From JAOAPG01 sp963791575 (lineage in GTDB: Bacteria; Acidobacteriota; Terriglobia; Terriglobales; Acidobacteriaceae), in NCBI GenBank assembly GCA_963791575.1, contig CAWBSY010000011.1, positions 124,001-188,000 on the forward strand: 64,000 nt of DNA, written 5' to 3'. Shown here piece after piece: positions 33,495-43,267 of this stretch; positions within the stretch are counted from its first letter, which is position 1; each line of letters starts with the position of its first letter. Position numbers and translations under genes: made by a program. The notes beneath the pieces are model-generated. The model made no database searches. It was not told the DNA's origin and was given only the letters and a program-made list of their open reading frames with translations.

Positions 33495-34400
33495 TTATAA
33501 CTTTGCTTTGCGAGCTAACTCCAGCGCTCCTCGGACGGGCTCAATAATTTCGCGAAGAATAACAGCATCAGGGTATTCGGCGCTCAGGCTCTTAGAAAAA
33601 GCTTCCCCTACAATCCCACTATTCGCAAACACACCGCCGATCATAGCAATCTTCACAGCCTGCTCTTCTGGAAATAAACGCCTGACCACAGTCTTCGCAA
33701 GACCAGAGAGTTCGTTTCCAGCAGCGTCCAGAATTTGATTGCTGATCTCGTCGCCCGCGGCTGCGCTAGAAATTACCGCCGGGAACAAGGCGGCAAAATC
33801 GGGAGGCGGCGTAGCGTTCGCGGCAAGAACCAGCGAATCGCGAGTTTCGAGATGCCACGCGTTCAGAATGCTTTCCGCTAACGCCGTTTGCTCCTCATCA
33901 TCGTAGGCTCGCATGATCGCCGCCACAGCCGCACGGCCAATCCAATGTCCTGACCCTTCGTCGGAAATCGCAAATCCCCAGCCTCCAGCGCGAGCCGTCT
34001 CGCCATTCTTGTTCCGGCCATAAGCAATTGATCCGGTGCCTGCAATCACAATTACTCCCGGCCCATCACCGAAAGCAGCTTGCAGCGCGATCACCATGTC
34101 TCCAACTACCTCGACTTCTCCTGCGACGACTTCCGAAACAATTCCTCGTACTACGTCGTCCACATCTTTTCGTGCACCACCAGCAACTCCAATGCAGGTG
34201 TGGGAAATTTGCGACGGACTCACATTTGCCACAGAGCAAGCCTGGTGGATTGCTTCAGCGAGGGACTTACGCGCTGCTACCTCTCCAACGCGAACCACAT
34301 TGCTGCCAGCCCCTGTTCCGCTGCCGAGCATTGAAGTTTCGTCACCAATCAAGCAGGAAGTCTTGCTGCCGCCGCCATCAATTCCGAGAAAAAAAGTCAC
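33495..34400 (-). CDS. BadF/BadG/BcrA-type ATPase, probable N-acetylglucosamine kinase
   Basis: A 301-residue ASKHA-fold kinase. FLGIDGGGSKTSCLIGD at the start is phosphate loop 1, VIAGTGSIAYGRN and GGWGFAISDEGSGHWIGRAAV are the sugar-kinase signatures of GlcNAc kinase (NagK-like), and IAMIGGVFANSG is the adenosine motif. GlcNAc kinases phosphorylate N-acetylglucosamine salvaged from chitin or peptidoglycan in the cytosol. GTG start at 34400. It is convergent with MscS. The nagB-like gene 6 kb away makes an amino-sugar role plausible, but other sugars are possible. Confidence 0.8.
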   Translation of the reverse strand: MTFFLGIDGGGSKTSCLIGDETSMLGSGTGAGSNVVRVGEVAARKSLAEAIHQACSVANVSPSQISHTCIGVAGGARKDVDDVVRGIVSEVVAGEVEVVGDMVIALQAAFGDGPGVIVIAGTGSIAYGRNKNGETARAGGWGFAISDEGSGHWIGRAAVAAIMRAYDDEEQTALAESILNAWHLETRDSLVLAANATPPPDFAALFPAVISSAAAGDEISNQILDAAGNELSGLAKTVVRRLFPEEQAVKIAMIGGVFANSGIVGEAFSKSLSAEYPDAVILREIIEPVRGALELARKAKL

Positions 34401-34494
34401 GAGCGTAGTTCTATCATAGGATCGAAATCAAAGACTGTGCCAGCTCGCTCAATCCGCAATCGTCTCGTATCTCGCGGCGAACACCGTGCGTCAA

Positions 34495-35637
34495 CTAGTC
34501 CTTGAGCAACTGCCTTGCTATTACGAGTCTTTGGATCTCGCTCGTTCCTTCGCCAATGGTGCAGAGCTTCACATCGCGATAAAACTTTTCCGCCGGATAG
34601 TCTTTGATAAACCCATACCCGCCGTGAATCTGCACACCTTCGTTTGCACACTTCACCGCGACCTCGCTGGCGTACAGCTTCGCCATGGACGACTCCAGCG
34701 TGGTTTTCATCCCAGCATCTTTCATCGCTGCCGCCCGTAAGGTCAGCAACTTGGCAGCCTCGATTTCAGTTGCCATATCCGCAAGCTTCCACTGGATCGC
34801 CTGAAAATCGCTGATCGCTTTCCCAAACTGTTTGCGTTGCTTGGAATAATTCAGCGCCGCCTCATAAGCCCCTTCCGCCATGCCCAGAGACAATGCCGCA
34901 ATCGAGATACGTCCGCCATCGAGCACGCGCATCGCGTCTACAAATCCTTGCCCTTCGGTTCCCACCAGATTCTCCGCGGGAAGAACGCAGTCTTCAAAGA
35001 TCAGCTCCGCAGTGTCGCTAGCCCGCAGTCCTAACTTGTTTTCTTTTTTCCCCGGACGAAATCCCTTAGTTCCCTTTTCAACTACAAAAGCAGAGAGTCC
35101 GTGCGTATGCGCGGCCCGATCAGTCACAGCGATTACCACCAGCACATCCGCGTAATGGCCGTTGGTGCAGAACGTCTTTGTGCCATTCAGTACCCAGGTG
35201 TTTCCTTTCCGCACCGCGTTCATGCGGGCGCTGCCGGCATCCGACCCTGACGACGGCTCCGTCAATCCCCAGGCACCTATAAATTCGCCCGTCGCGAGCT
35301 TGCTCACATATTTCTTCTTTTGCTCCTCATTACCCGCGAGGAAAAGATGGTTCGAGCACAGAGATGTATGCGCCGCCAGGATAATCCCCACCGATCCGTC
35401 CACCCGCGAGAGCTCTTCAATGGCGGTGACATATTCGACGTAACCCATGCCAGCGCCGCCGTACTCACTGGGAAACACAATACCCATCAGCCCAAGCTTG
35501 CCGAGTTCCTTCACAATCTCCAACGGAAACTCGCCAGCCTCATCCCATTTCATGACGTTTGGGGCGATCTCGCGCACGGCAAATTCGCGCACCGTCTTTT
35601 TTAACTGCAACTGTTCATCGTTGAGTTGGAAATCCAA
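34495..35637 (-). CDS. acyl-CoA dehydrogenase
   Basis: A 380-residue acyl-CoA dehydrogenase with the three domains in order: N-terminal helices (LKKTVREFAVREIAPNVMKWDE), the beta domain with GAWGLTEPSSGSDAGSARM for FAD and substrate, and a C-terminal helical domain ending GYGFIKDYPAEKFYRDVK and TIGEGTSEIQRLVIARQL. It oxidises the alpha-beta bond of acyl-CoA, passing electrons to ETF, in fatty-acid or branched-chain amino-acid breakdown. Start is TTG 35637 after GGAG, six bases before. Short-chain versus isovaleryl specificity is not determined from the motifs visible; ETF genes are not here. Confidence 0.88.
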   Translation of the reverse strand: MDFQLNDEQLQLKKTVREFAVREIAPNVMKWDEAGEFPLEIVKELGKLGLMGIVFPSEYGGAGMGYVEYVTAIEELSRVDGSVGIILAAHTSLCSNHLFLAGNEEQKKKYVSKLATGEFIGAWGLTEPSSGSDAGSARMNAVRKGNTWVLNGTKTFCTNGHYADVLVVIAVTDRAAHTHGLSAFVVEKGTKGFRPGKKENKLGLRASDTAELIFEDCVLPAENLVGTEGQGFVDAMRVLDGGRISIAALSLGMAEGAYEAALNYSKQRKQFGKAISDFQAIQWKLADMATEIEAAKLLTLRAAAMKDAGMKTTLESSMAKLYASEVAVKCANEGVQIHGGYGFIKDYPAEKFYRDVKLCTIGEGTSEIQRLVIARQLLKD

Positions 35638-35787
35638 AGGCTCCTCCGAAATCGCTTTATGTTTATCGACTCTGAAATGACTAAACGAGCTTAAGCCGAA
35701 GGGTCATTAGAACATGGCGGAGAAGGAGAACGAAGCGATCAGACCGACCGGTTGGTTAGGGCAAGAGCTCGATTCTACAAAGGCGAA

Positions 35788-36075
35788 TCAGGTAGTTGTA
35801 GTCGGTTTGCCTGGATGCGATCCAAAGATCTTCTTTGCCATCCACATTGGCGCAACGAAAACGTGCGCGGGATTTGTTAGAAATGCTGGCTTGTTTCCTT
35901 CAATCAGATGACCAATCCACGCTAGAGCAAAAGCGGCCGGAATCAGCAGCAATCCGATTACCCAGTGAAACCACACCACGACCACGGAAGAGAACCCGAC
36001 CGGGATAGCAATCATGTGCAAGGCGCGATTCACAGGATGATTGTGTGCGCCGTCATAATGCGAGTAGAGACCCAT
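35788..36075 (-). CDS. DUF962/Mpo1-like membrane protein
   Basis: A 95-residue protein with two hydrophobic helices and the DUF962 pattern: YDGAHNHPVNRALHMIAIPVGF near the start and HLIEGNKPAFLTNP toward the end, with conserved histidines in the first part. Mpo1 (yeast YGL010w) in this family is an iron-dependent dioxygenase of 2-hydroxy fatty acids; whether bacterial copies do this is inference. It lies between acyl-CoA dehydrogenase and hemW on the same strand; a lipid-related link to the acyl-CoA dehydrogenase is possible but weak. Confidence 0.75.
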   Translation of the reverse strand: MGLYSHYDGAHNHPVNRALHMIAIPVGFSSVVVVWFHWVIGLLLIPAAFALAWIGHLIEGNKPAFLTNPAHVFVAPMWMAKKIFGSHPGKPTTTT

Positions 36076-36148
36076 GGAGCACCTCGCTCAGCAAGGAAAG
36101 GAGTCGACACCCGGAATTATATACCTGCCAATTCTTCCCGAAGTCCGG

Positions 36149-37351
36149 TCACTCCGGTACTCCCGTCTCCTGCATCGCGATAAATCCTGCAAACACTTCG
36201 TTCGACAGCAGCCGTCCACGTTGGGTTAATCGGATTAGTCGCCATCGCGTGCGAGCAGTCCATCAGCAACGAACCCCGCGATGATCGACGAGAAATCAGA
36301 AACCGCAGTCGCGCCGAATTTTGTCTCGATGTCGCCAAACGCCACGCCTCTAACCAAACGCAGACCCAAGAAAAAATTCCTCTTCCAGAGCTTCCTGACG
36401 CGAAACGACCGTACGCGCGACATCGCCTCCCGCAACATATTTTTCCAGCGACTCAGGGTTCGCAAATCGAATCGCCTCCACTCCATCCGGCGAAATTAGC
36501 AACATCGAGTGCGCATCTACACCGAATCCCCAATACGGTTGTCGTGTCCAATATTTCAGATTGTGCCGAGATTCAAATCCCTCCCGTGCGAAATTTGAAA
36601 TTTCGTATTGCTGAACACCAGCAGCATTCAAGCGCTCGCAAGCATGTTCGTACATATCTGCCGTCAGCTCATCATCGGGAACAAAGTGCGCGTGATATTT
36701 CGTCCCGCCTGCGATCAGTTCGCGACCGAGCCGCGAGTCTTCATCCACTTCAAGCATGTAGACGCTGGCATGTGGAACCCCCGAAGCAATAACTTCGGAT
36801 AGAGACTCTTCCCAGCTTTCGGCGGTCTGGTGCGGCAACCCTGCAATCAGATCAATATTGATGTTGCTAATTCCCGCCGAACGAAGACTCTCAATGTCGT
36901 CAAAACAGTGTCTCGTTTGTGCAAACGCCCAACCGAAGCCGCTTCCTTATCAACAAATGATTGCACTCCCAGGCTGACACGGTTCACCCCGCAGCGCTGA
37001 AGGCTTTCCACTACTCCCGGCGTCAAAGTTCCAGGAGCGCATTCCACTGTGATCTCGGCACCTTGCCGAAGATCAAAATTTTGCCGAATCGTGACAAACA
37101 GCTTTTCCAGTTGTGTAGTATCCAGTAGGGTAGGGGTTCCGCCACCGAGATAGATCGAATCCGCGGATCGCTTCGTAGTGACTTCGTCCGCAATTTCGCC
37201 GAGCACGGCCGATGTCAGAGCAGACCCGGCTTACGTAGCGCTCGAACACAGCGCGGGAAAACACATCGGAGGCGAAGTTACAGTAGCTGCATTTCGTGCG
37301 GCAGAACGGCACCGAAACGTAAATACCCAGCGGCGTGGTGATAGTTTCCAA
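36149..37351 (-). CDS. hemW: HemW-like radical SAM protein, four frameshifts
   Basis: Read across four one-base shifts this is a 400-residue HemW. The 5' part has VSVPFCRTKCSYCNF, the CxxxCxxC iron-sulphur motif (with the extra Cys typical of HemN/HemW); then YLGGGTPTLL, GVNRVSLGVQSF, NINIDLIAGLPHQTAESW, YEISNFAREGFESRHNLKYW and LTQRGRLLSNEVFAGF. Shifts lie near 37210, in a T run at 36902-36905, in a T run at 36371-36376, and near 36240. HemW is a heme chaperone that uses [4Fe-4S] and SAM, not a coproporphyrinogen dehydrogenase. Start TTG 37351. Two shifts in homopolymers suggest base-calling error; otherwise this is a decaying gene. Confidence 0.8.
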
Positions 37352-37484
37352 GTAATGATTATCCCACTTACACGCTTGAAAAACGGGAAACGGATGCTCG
37401 ATCCAAGCTCATGAACAAAGCTTCACAAACTAATACAGTGAATTCCGCTCCCATGAATCAGAGCCTATCGGGTACACTCACCTG

Positions 37485-38736
37485 ATGCTTCCACGTGTCG
37501 TGATCACTGGAATGGGCGTTGTCAGCCCCAACGGAATTGGGAAAGAAGCTTTCTGCCTCTCCATTCTCGCGGGTAGATCGGGAGTGAAACGCATTTCGCG
37601 TTTCGATCCTTCCGGCCTTGCCGTCCATATTGCTGGCGAGATTCCAGAGTTCGACGAACTCGCATGGGTCGATGCTCGCGAACGGAAGCATGTGTCGCGA
37701 GTCGTGCCCCTCGCAGTCGCTGCATCCGCCGAGGCTATCAAAGATGCCGGCCTCGATCCCGCTGCGATGTCGATGGACGAGAAACGCGAAATCGGAGTGA
37801 TTCTCGGCACTGGCGGCGGCGCGCAGGAATTCTCCGAAGAACAATACCGGCTCTGGCATACCGGACACGTCAAGCAAGTCAGCCTGTTCTGCATTCCCAG
37901 CGGCACTATGGGCACCATTCCGAGCGAAATAAGCATGCGCTTCGGGTTCCGCGGCTACAGTCACGTTGTCACTGCAGGTTGCACTTCTTCGACCGATGCG
38001 ATTGGTTACGCCTACCAACATATTCAGGCCGGCGTGCAGCCGATGTTTCTGGTCGGCGGCGTCGACTCCGATATCACCCCTGGGATTATCAAGGGATACA
38101 CTCTGCTGCGCGCACTCACTCAATCCTGGAACAATGATCCCGAACGCGCTTCGCGCCCGTTTTCCGCGGATCGCGATGGATTCGTAATCGCCGAAGGTTC
38201 GTGGATGTTTATCCTTGAAGAATACGAGCACGCCCGAGCACGCGGCGTGCACATCTACGCCGAAATTGCCGGATACGGTTCCACCTGCGAAGCCTTTCAC
38301 CGCGTCCGCATGAGCGACTCGCCCGAAGAGCCCGCTCGTGCCATTACGCTGGCTCTCGAAGAAGCTCAGCTCGCTCCCGACGATATTCATTACGTAAATC
38401 TGCACGGCACATCGACGGAAATGAATGATCGCGTAGAGACTCGCGCTCTCAAGCTGGCACTCGGGAAGCAGGCAAATAAAATTCCAATGTCTGGCCTGAA
38501 GTCGCAAATTGGACACGCACAAGGAGCCTGCGGATCGGCCAGTCTGGCTGCGACGCTGGTCGCGATGCAACACGGCAAAATTCCACCAACAATAAATCTT
38601 GAGATCGCCGATCCTGAGTGCGACTTGGATTATGTGCCCGGAAGCAGGACGCACAGCCACAATAGAACATGCAATTTGTAATTGCGTCGGCTTCGGCTCA
38701 AAAAATTCAGCGATCGTGCTGAGGAAGACCGCGTAG
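37485..38736 (+). CDS. fabF: beta-ketoacyl-ACP synthase II, frameshifted near the C-terminus
   Basis: After a one-base correction near 38648 the protein has 416 residues, normal for FabF. VVITGMGVVSPNGIGKEAF is the start, ACTSSTDAIGYAYQHIQ-like VTAGCTSSTDAIGYAY holds the active-site Cys, VNLHGTSTEMNDRVE the first His, KSQIGHAQGACG the second, and after correction TATIEHAICNCVGFGSKNSAIVL the C-terminal loop. It condenses malonyl-ACP with acyl-ACP in fatty-acid elongation. Some similar enzymes serve polyketide clusters, but no other polyketide genes are nearby. Without correction the last 35 residues become unrelated. It is divergent from hemW. Confidence 0.85.
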
Positions 38737-38788
38737 AGTCATTGCCTGTACTCCAGATTGCGTTCCGGACAGACGGCAACTTGGACCT

Positions 38789-40117
38789 TCAGATTCGGCG
38801 CACCAAACCCTGATCAGTAGCCTGCGTGTTGCGGACTAGCAGCAAAACCAGAATCATTCCAATAAATGGAACCAACCCAGCCACGATCACGATCGGATCG
38901 AAAGAATGGCCAGCCATCGCTTGGCGGGAATCAGAAAAATAGCCGATGAGTTTGAATGCGACGATCGTGCCCAATCCTGCGCCGGTTCCGCTCATCCCGC
39001 TTACCGACGCTACCGACTCGCTGTTGTATAGGTCCGAGGGCAGCACATTCGCCATAGTCGAAAATGCAGAATATGAAAAAGTAGCGAGGCCAAAGAGAAA
39101 CGCCATCAGATAAAGATTGGCCGTGAAAATTGTGGGAATGAGCATGGTGACTCCTATCCCGCCAAAAATGATCACAGCCTTCCGGGCGGCGCCCAGAGAC
39201 CATCCCCGCTTGATCAGGTAGCCCGACATGCCGCCGCCGAAAAAGTTCCCGCAATCAGCCGCAATGAAAGGGATCCAAATAGCAATAAGCCCGCTCTTGA
39301 GTTCGATTCCCTTCGCCACCAGGTAAATCGGAAACCAATCAGTAACAAAGAACCAGACGGGATCAGTGAAAGTCTTAGCAATAATCGTTCCCCAGGTTTG
39401 CGGCAGCCTGAGAAGATCAAGCCAACGCAGTCGAATATTTTTCCCTTGCTGCGATTCGGATTCCAGTTTGTCAGTAACAATGAGTTGTTGTTCCGCCTCG
39501 CTGATCCGAGGATGCGACTCCGGTGGATAATAAAGCTGGCGCCATCCGATCAGCCAGAAGAATCCGAGAATCCCTGGAATCGCGAACGCTGGTCGCCATC
39601 CCCATCGGAAATAAACCCAAAGGACAACGAACGGCGCTATCGCGCCACCAATAGACGATCCGCTGTCGAAGAGCGCGGTGGCTAATGCACGCTCACGTTT
39701 CGGGAACCATTCCGAAACGGCTTTCGTCGCTGCTGGCCAGTTCGCGGACTCGCCCGCACCCAACAAGAAACGGAATCCAGCAAAACTGGAGAAGCCGTTC
39801 GCCAGTGACGTCAACACCGAAACAATCGAGTACCAGGCAACCGTGAGCGTCAGGCCACGCCTGGTGCCAATGCGGTCCATCAGCCGTCCGAAAAGAGTTT
39901 GCCCCACCGAGTACGCAACACGAAATGCGATCACGAGGTTGGCGTAATCGCTGTTGCTCCAGTGATAGTCCAGCTTGAGATAAGGAGCGAGCAACGATAG
40001 CGTCTGCCGGTCCATGTAGTTTATAACCGTGGAGGCAAAGAGAAGTCCACCTATCCACCAGCGCAAGTTGGCGATGGGGCGAACTCCGGTAGGAAGTTTT
40101 CGCGCCTCGGGCGCCAT
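38789..40117 (-). CDS. MFS transporter, anion:cation symporter (hexuronate-type) family
   Basis: A 442-residue MFS protein with twelve predicted helices and the ACS (ExuT-like) features: INYMDRQTLSLLAPYLK in helix 1, GRLMDRIGTRRGLTL loop (the DRxGxRR signature), and GESANWPAATKAVSEWFPKRERALATALFDSGSSIGGAIAP. These transporters take up sugar acids, glycerate or sialate-type anions with protons. It is 30 bases downstream of nagB on the same strand, so both form a likely operon; I infer uptake of an amino sugar or sugar acid that nagB helps to degrade. The exact substrate cannot be read from the sequence. Confidence 0.85.
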   Translation of the reverse strand: MAPEARKLPTGVRPIANLRWWIGGLLFASTVINYMDRQTLSLLAPYLKLDYHWSNSDYANLVIAFRVAYSVGQTLFGRLMDRIGTRRGLTLTVAWYSIVSVLTSLANGFSSFAGFRFLLGAGESANWPAATKAVSEWFPKRERALATALFDSGSSIGGAIAPFVVLWVYFRWGWRPAFAIPGILGFFWLIGWRQLYYPPESHPRISEAEQQLIVTDKLESESQQGKNIRLRWLDLLRLPQTWGTIIAKTFTDPVWFFVTDWFPIYLVAKGIELKSGLIAIWIPFIAADCGNFFGGGMSGYLIKRGWSLGAARKAVIIFGGIGVTMLIPTIFTANLYLMAFLFGLATFSYSAFSTMANVLPSDLYNSESVASVSGMSGTGAGLGTIVAFKLIGYFSDSRQAMAGHSFDPIVIVAGLVPFIGMILVLLLVRNTQATDQGLVRRI

Positions 40118-40147
40118 CGTATTTGCCGGCTCAGGAATGTGCGCTTC

Positions 40148-40900
40148 TCATACGGTCGTTTGCAAGGCCGTGCTTAGTAGCGCTGCCGAATTTGTGTCGA
40201 GGTAGATCGTCGCATTCGGGTGAGTGCGCAGAATTGAAGCCGGAGCCATAGGGCTGATCTCGCCTTCGAAACATGCCTTGACCGCTTGCGCCTTGCGCGT
40301 GTCGGGTACAACCGCAAGAATCTCTTTAGACTTCAGAATCTGCCGAATGGACATCGAGATCGCCTGCGTTGGCACTTGCGAAATATCCGCGAACCACGCT
40401 TCGCCGACCTGCTGAAGCCTGCAAGCCTCATCCAGATTAACGATGAGGTACGGTTCATTAGTCTGAAAATCCGCAGGAGGATCGTTGAACGCGAGATGAC
40501 CGTTCTCGCCGATTCCGAGAAATGCAATATCGATCGGCGCAGATGCCAAAGCCACGCTGGCCCGGCGGACAACCTCAGGAGCATCGGCGTCGCCATCAAG
40601 CAAGTGATACTTCGTGATTCCCGTTTTTTGAATTAGTTGTTCTAGCAACATTTTGCGGAAGCTTCCCGGATGCGTGATAGGCAGACCAATGTATTCGTCA
40701 AGATGAAATAGCTCCACTTGCCGCCAATCGATGTCCGGCTTCTTCGTCAGTGCGTTCAGAAACTCAAGCTGAGACGCCGCCGTGGCAGCAACTACACGCG
40801 CCAGACCATGATCCCGTACGGCTCTGCGAATAGCGGTTGACGCTTGCTCCGCCGCTGCTTCACCTAATGAGATTTTGTCATTGAATACTTTCAGCACCAT
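40148..40900 (-). CDS. nagB: glucosamine-6-phosphate deaminase (NagB-like)
   Basis: A 250-residue sugar-phosphate isomerase-deaminase. LFHLDEYIGL (about 64-73, catalytic Asp68), GIGENGHLAFNDPP (about 130-143, His135 as base), and Thr-rich TQAISMSI near 176 match NagB. It turns glucosamine-6-phosphate into fructose-6-phosphate and ammonia, the last step of GlcNAc breakdown. Length fits the shorter NagB group. It heads a two-gene operon with an MFS transporter and shares a 118-base divergent region with the glycosidase gene; a LacI-type palindrome lies there. A deacetylase (NagA) is not in the window. Confidence 0.88.
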   Translation of the reverse strand: MVLKVFNDKISLGEAAAEQASTAIRRAVRDHGLARVVAATAASQLEFLNALTKKPDIDWRQVELFHLDEYIGLPITHPGSFRKMLLEQLIQKTGITKYHLLDGDADAPEVVRRASVALASAPIDIAFLGIGENGHLAFNDPPADFQTNEPYLIVNLDEACRLQQVGEAWFADISQVPTQAISMSIRQILKSKEILAVVPDTRKAQAVKACFEGEISPMAPASILRTHPNATIYLDTNSAALLSTALQTTV

Positions 40901-40993
40901 CAGTTTTCACTCCTTGAAAATTGCATACCCAGTTTTGATTTCGCCGAGTCTTGATCTAAAAACATAAACACGGTAGCATCCCGTTTGTTTATT

Positions 40994-41003
40994 AAAACGT
41001 TTT
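40994..41003. promoter_or_regulatory. candidate LacI-family operator between nagB and the glycosidase gene
   Basis: AAAACGTTTT is a perfect palindrome with central CG and A/T flanks, the shape of LacI/GalR-family operators. It sits 15 bases before the glycosidase start and 93 bases upstream of nagB, so a repressor here could control both directions. No regulator gene is adjacent. Sequence match only. Confidence 0.4.
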
Positions 41004-41018
41004 TATACGAGGCTGCCA

Positions 41019-43194
41019 ATGAAAAAGTTTGGCCCATCGCCCTTCGCCATCATTCTGCTGCTTATCCTTGCAATTTTGAACCAGATCGTCGCCGCGCAGA
41101 CCGTCCGCGTCGATACCACGCATATCGTAAACACTTTCAGCCCTCCCTATGCATTGGGAACGACGGTAGACCGCGTACCCAGCAATGCCACCGACATATT
41201 CTTCCGGCCCGGACCAATTGCAACAAGTATTGTCCGCTGGTTGGGGCGTCGTCAGTTATCGTCAAAACACCGATTTGTTCGTGCAGGCCTGGCACTGGAA
41301 TCCGAAAGGAAAGTGGAGCGATCCCTCAGGCAAAGGCTACTTCACCGGAGATTCGACGCCAACCGAACAAATTCGGCACTCCTACGGATATTCTCTGCAG
41401 CACCGCGGATTCACCCGAAACGGCGGAACTGAATTCGATGGATTCTCTCGCCTCGACGACGGTGATCTCAATACCTATTGGAAGAGCAATCCTTATCTCA
41501 GCAAAGCTTTCACCGGGGAAGAGAATGCGGCACATCCGCAGTGGATCGTGGTCGACCTCGGCAAAAAGCAGGCGGTGAATGCGGTTCGCATCGCATGGGC
41601 CAACCCGTATGCAGTCACCTACGAGGTGCAGTATTGGACCGGTAGCGGCGACGCCATGGACGAACCACTAAGCGGCGAATGGAAACGATTCGCTTCCGGA
41701 GCCGTCACCAACAGCTCCGGAGGAACAGTGACTCTGAAGCTTGCATCGTCGCCGATTAGCACGAAGTATGTGCGCATTTTGATGACGCAATCCTCTGATA
41801 CGTGCGACACCCATGGCGTTAATGACCTGCGTAACTGCATCGGGTATGCCATCAAAGAAGTCTATGTGGGCACTGCCATCGGCAACATTGCTGGCGATTC
41901 TCAATCAAAAGACACATTCAAAGATGTGCTCCACCATTCTCCAGATCAGAAGCAGTCGTTGACCTACTGTTCCTCCGTAGATCCATGGCACGAACCGTCC
42001 GATTTATATGTAGCGCCTGATCGCATGGAATCCGGCGATCAGCCCGGGTTCGATTTGTTCTTTACCAGCGGAATCACACGCGGATTGCCCGCCATTGTTC
42101 CTGTCGCACTGCTCTATGCCACGCCGGAAGACTCGGCCGCACAGATGGCCTATCTGAAGAAACGGGGCTATCCCATCTCATACGTCGAAATGGGCGAAGA
42201 AGCCGACGGCCAATACATGCAACCGGAAGACTATGGAGCTCTTTATCTCCAATGGGCAACGGCGCTGCATCAGGTCGATCCTAATTTCAAACTTGGTGGG
42301 CCAGCATTTGAAGGAGTCACTGAAGACATAAAGGCTTGGCCCGACGCGCAGGGAAAAACATCATGGTTCGGGCGATTCCTGGACTATCTCAGTGCTCATG
42401 GACGACTGGCTGACTTCACCTTTATGTCTTTTGAACACTATCCGTATGATGGTTGCGAAACGCCGTGGAAAAATCTTTACGAGGAACCGCAATTACTCAC
42501 GCACATCATGCAAGTGTGGCGGGACGACGGATTGCCTCCGGGAATCCCACTACTCGACACCGAAACCAATGCTCACGGTGCCGAGGCATCGGTCGATATC
42601 TTCGGTGCTCTGTGGCTGGCAGACACGTTTGCAGGTTTTCTTACCGCAGGCGGCAAGTCGACGCACTATTATCATGCGCTGTCTTACTCTCCGCCTCATC
42701 CCGCGTGCGCAAATAGCTGGGGCACATATCACATGTTCATGACGGACCGAAATATCAGATCCGGCAGCGCACTTCCCAATTCTTCGCCGCGCAGCTCATG
42801 AACCAGGAATGGGTTCAACCGAAAGATGCGGACCACCAGCTATTCGCGGCTTCCAGCGACGTCAAAGATTCCGAGGGACACACATTGGTGACAGCCTACG
42901 CAGTGTTGCGGCCCGATGGACAGTGGTCGCTCATGTTGATCAACAAGGACTATGACCGTCCGCATCAGGTACACATTGTTTTTCAAGGACAAGGATGGCC
43001 CCGGCGCATTCACGGGCGAGGTCACAATGCTGACCTTTGGGAAAGCGCAGTATCAGTGGCACTCCGCCCGTAGGGAAGGCTACGCTGATCCCGATGGCCC
43101 GCCGGTGAAGTCGACAATCACGGGCGGCGCGGATGTTCTCTACACTCTTCCGCCCGCGTCACTAAATATAGTGCGCGGTAAAGTCGAACACTGA
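41019..43194 (+). CDS. secreted glycoside hydrolase-like protein with discoidin (F5/8 type C) domain, three frameshifts
   Basis: Restoring three one-base shifts (near 41210, 42749 and the T run 42979-42983) gives about 724 residues. A signal peptide (about 1-27, FAIILLLILAILNQIVAA) is followed by a discoidin-like carbohydrate-binding region (HPQWIVVDLGKKQAVNAVRIAWANPYA, KYVRILMTQSS), then a TIM-barrel-like region (DLYVAPDRMESGDQ, YPISYVEMGEEADGQYM, FTFMSFEHYPYDG, GIPLLDTETNAHG) with Glu residues at possible catalytic sites, and a C-terminal sandwich. The GH family is uncertain (GH39/GH30-like arrangement). It should act outside the cell on a polysaccharide. The 5' region carries a possible operator. 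Frameshifts may be technical. Confidence 0.72.
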
Positions 43195-43267
43195 ACGGAA
43201 AGCAAATGTCTTCATGTTTCAATATCATTCACCTGAATTAACACGTACTAACAGGAGAGTCGCGTTT

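Noticed and set aside
35714..35911. 65-codon plus-strand frame overlapping the DUF962 gene
   Set aside because: The opposite strand has a recognisable family; this is its shadow.
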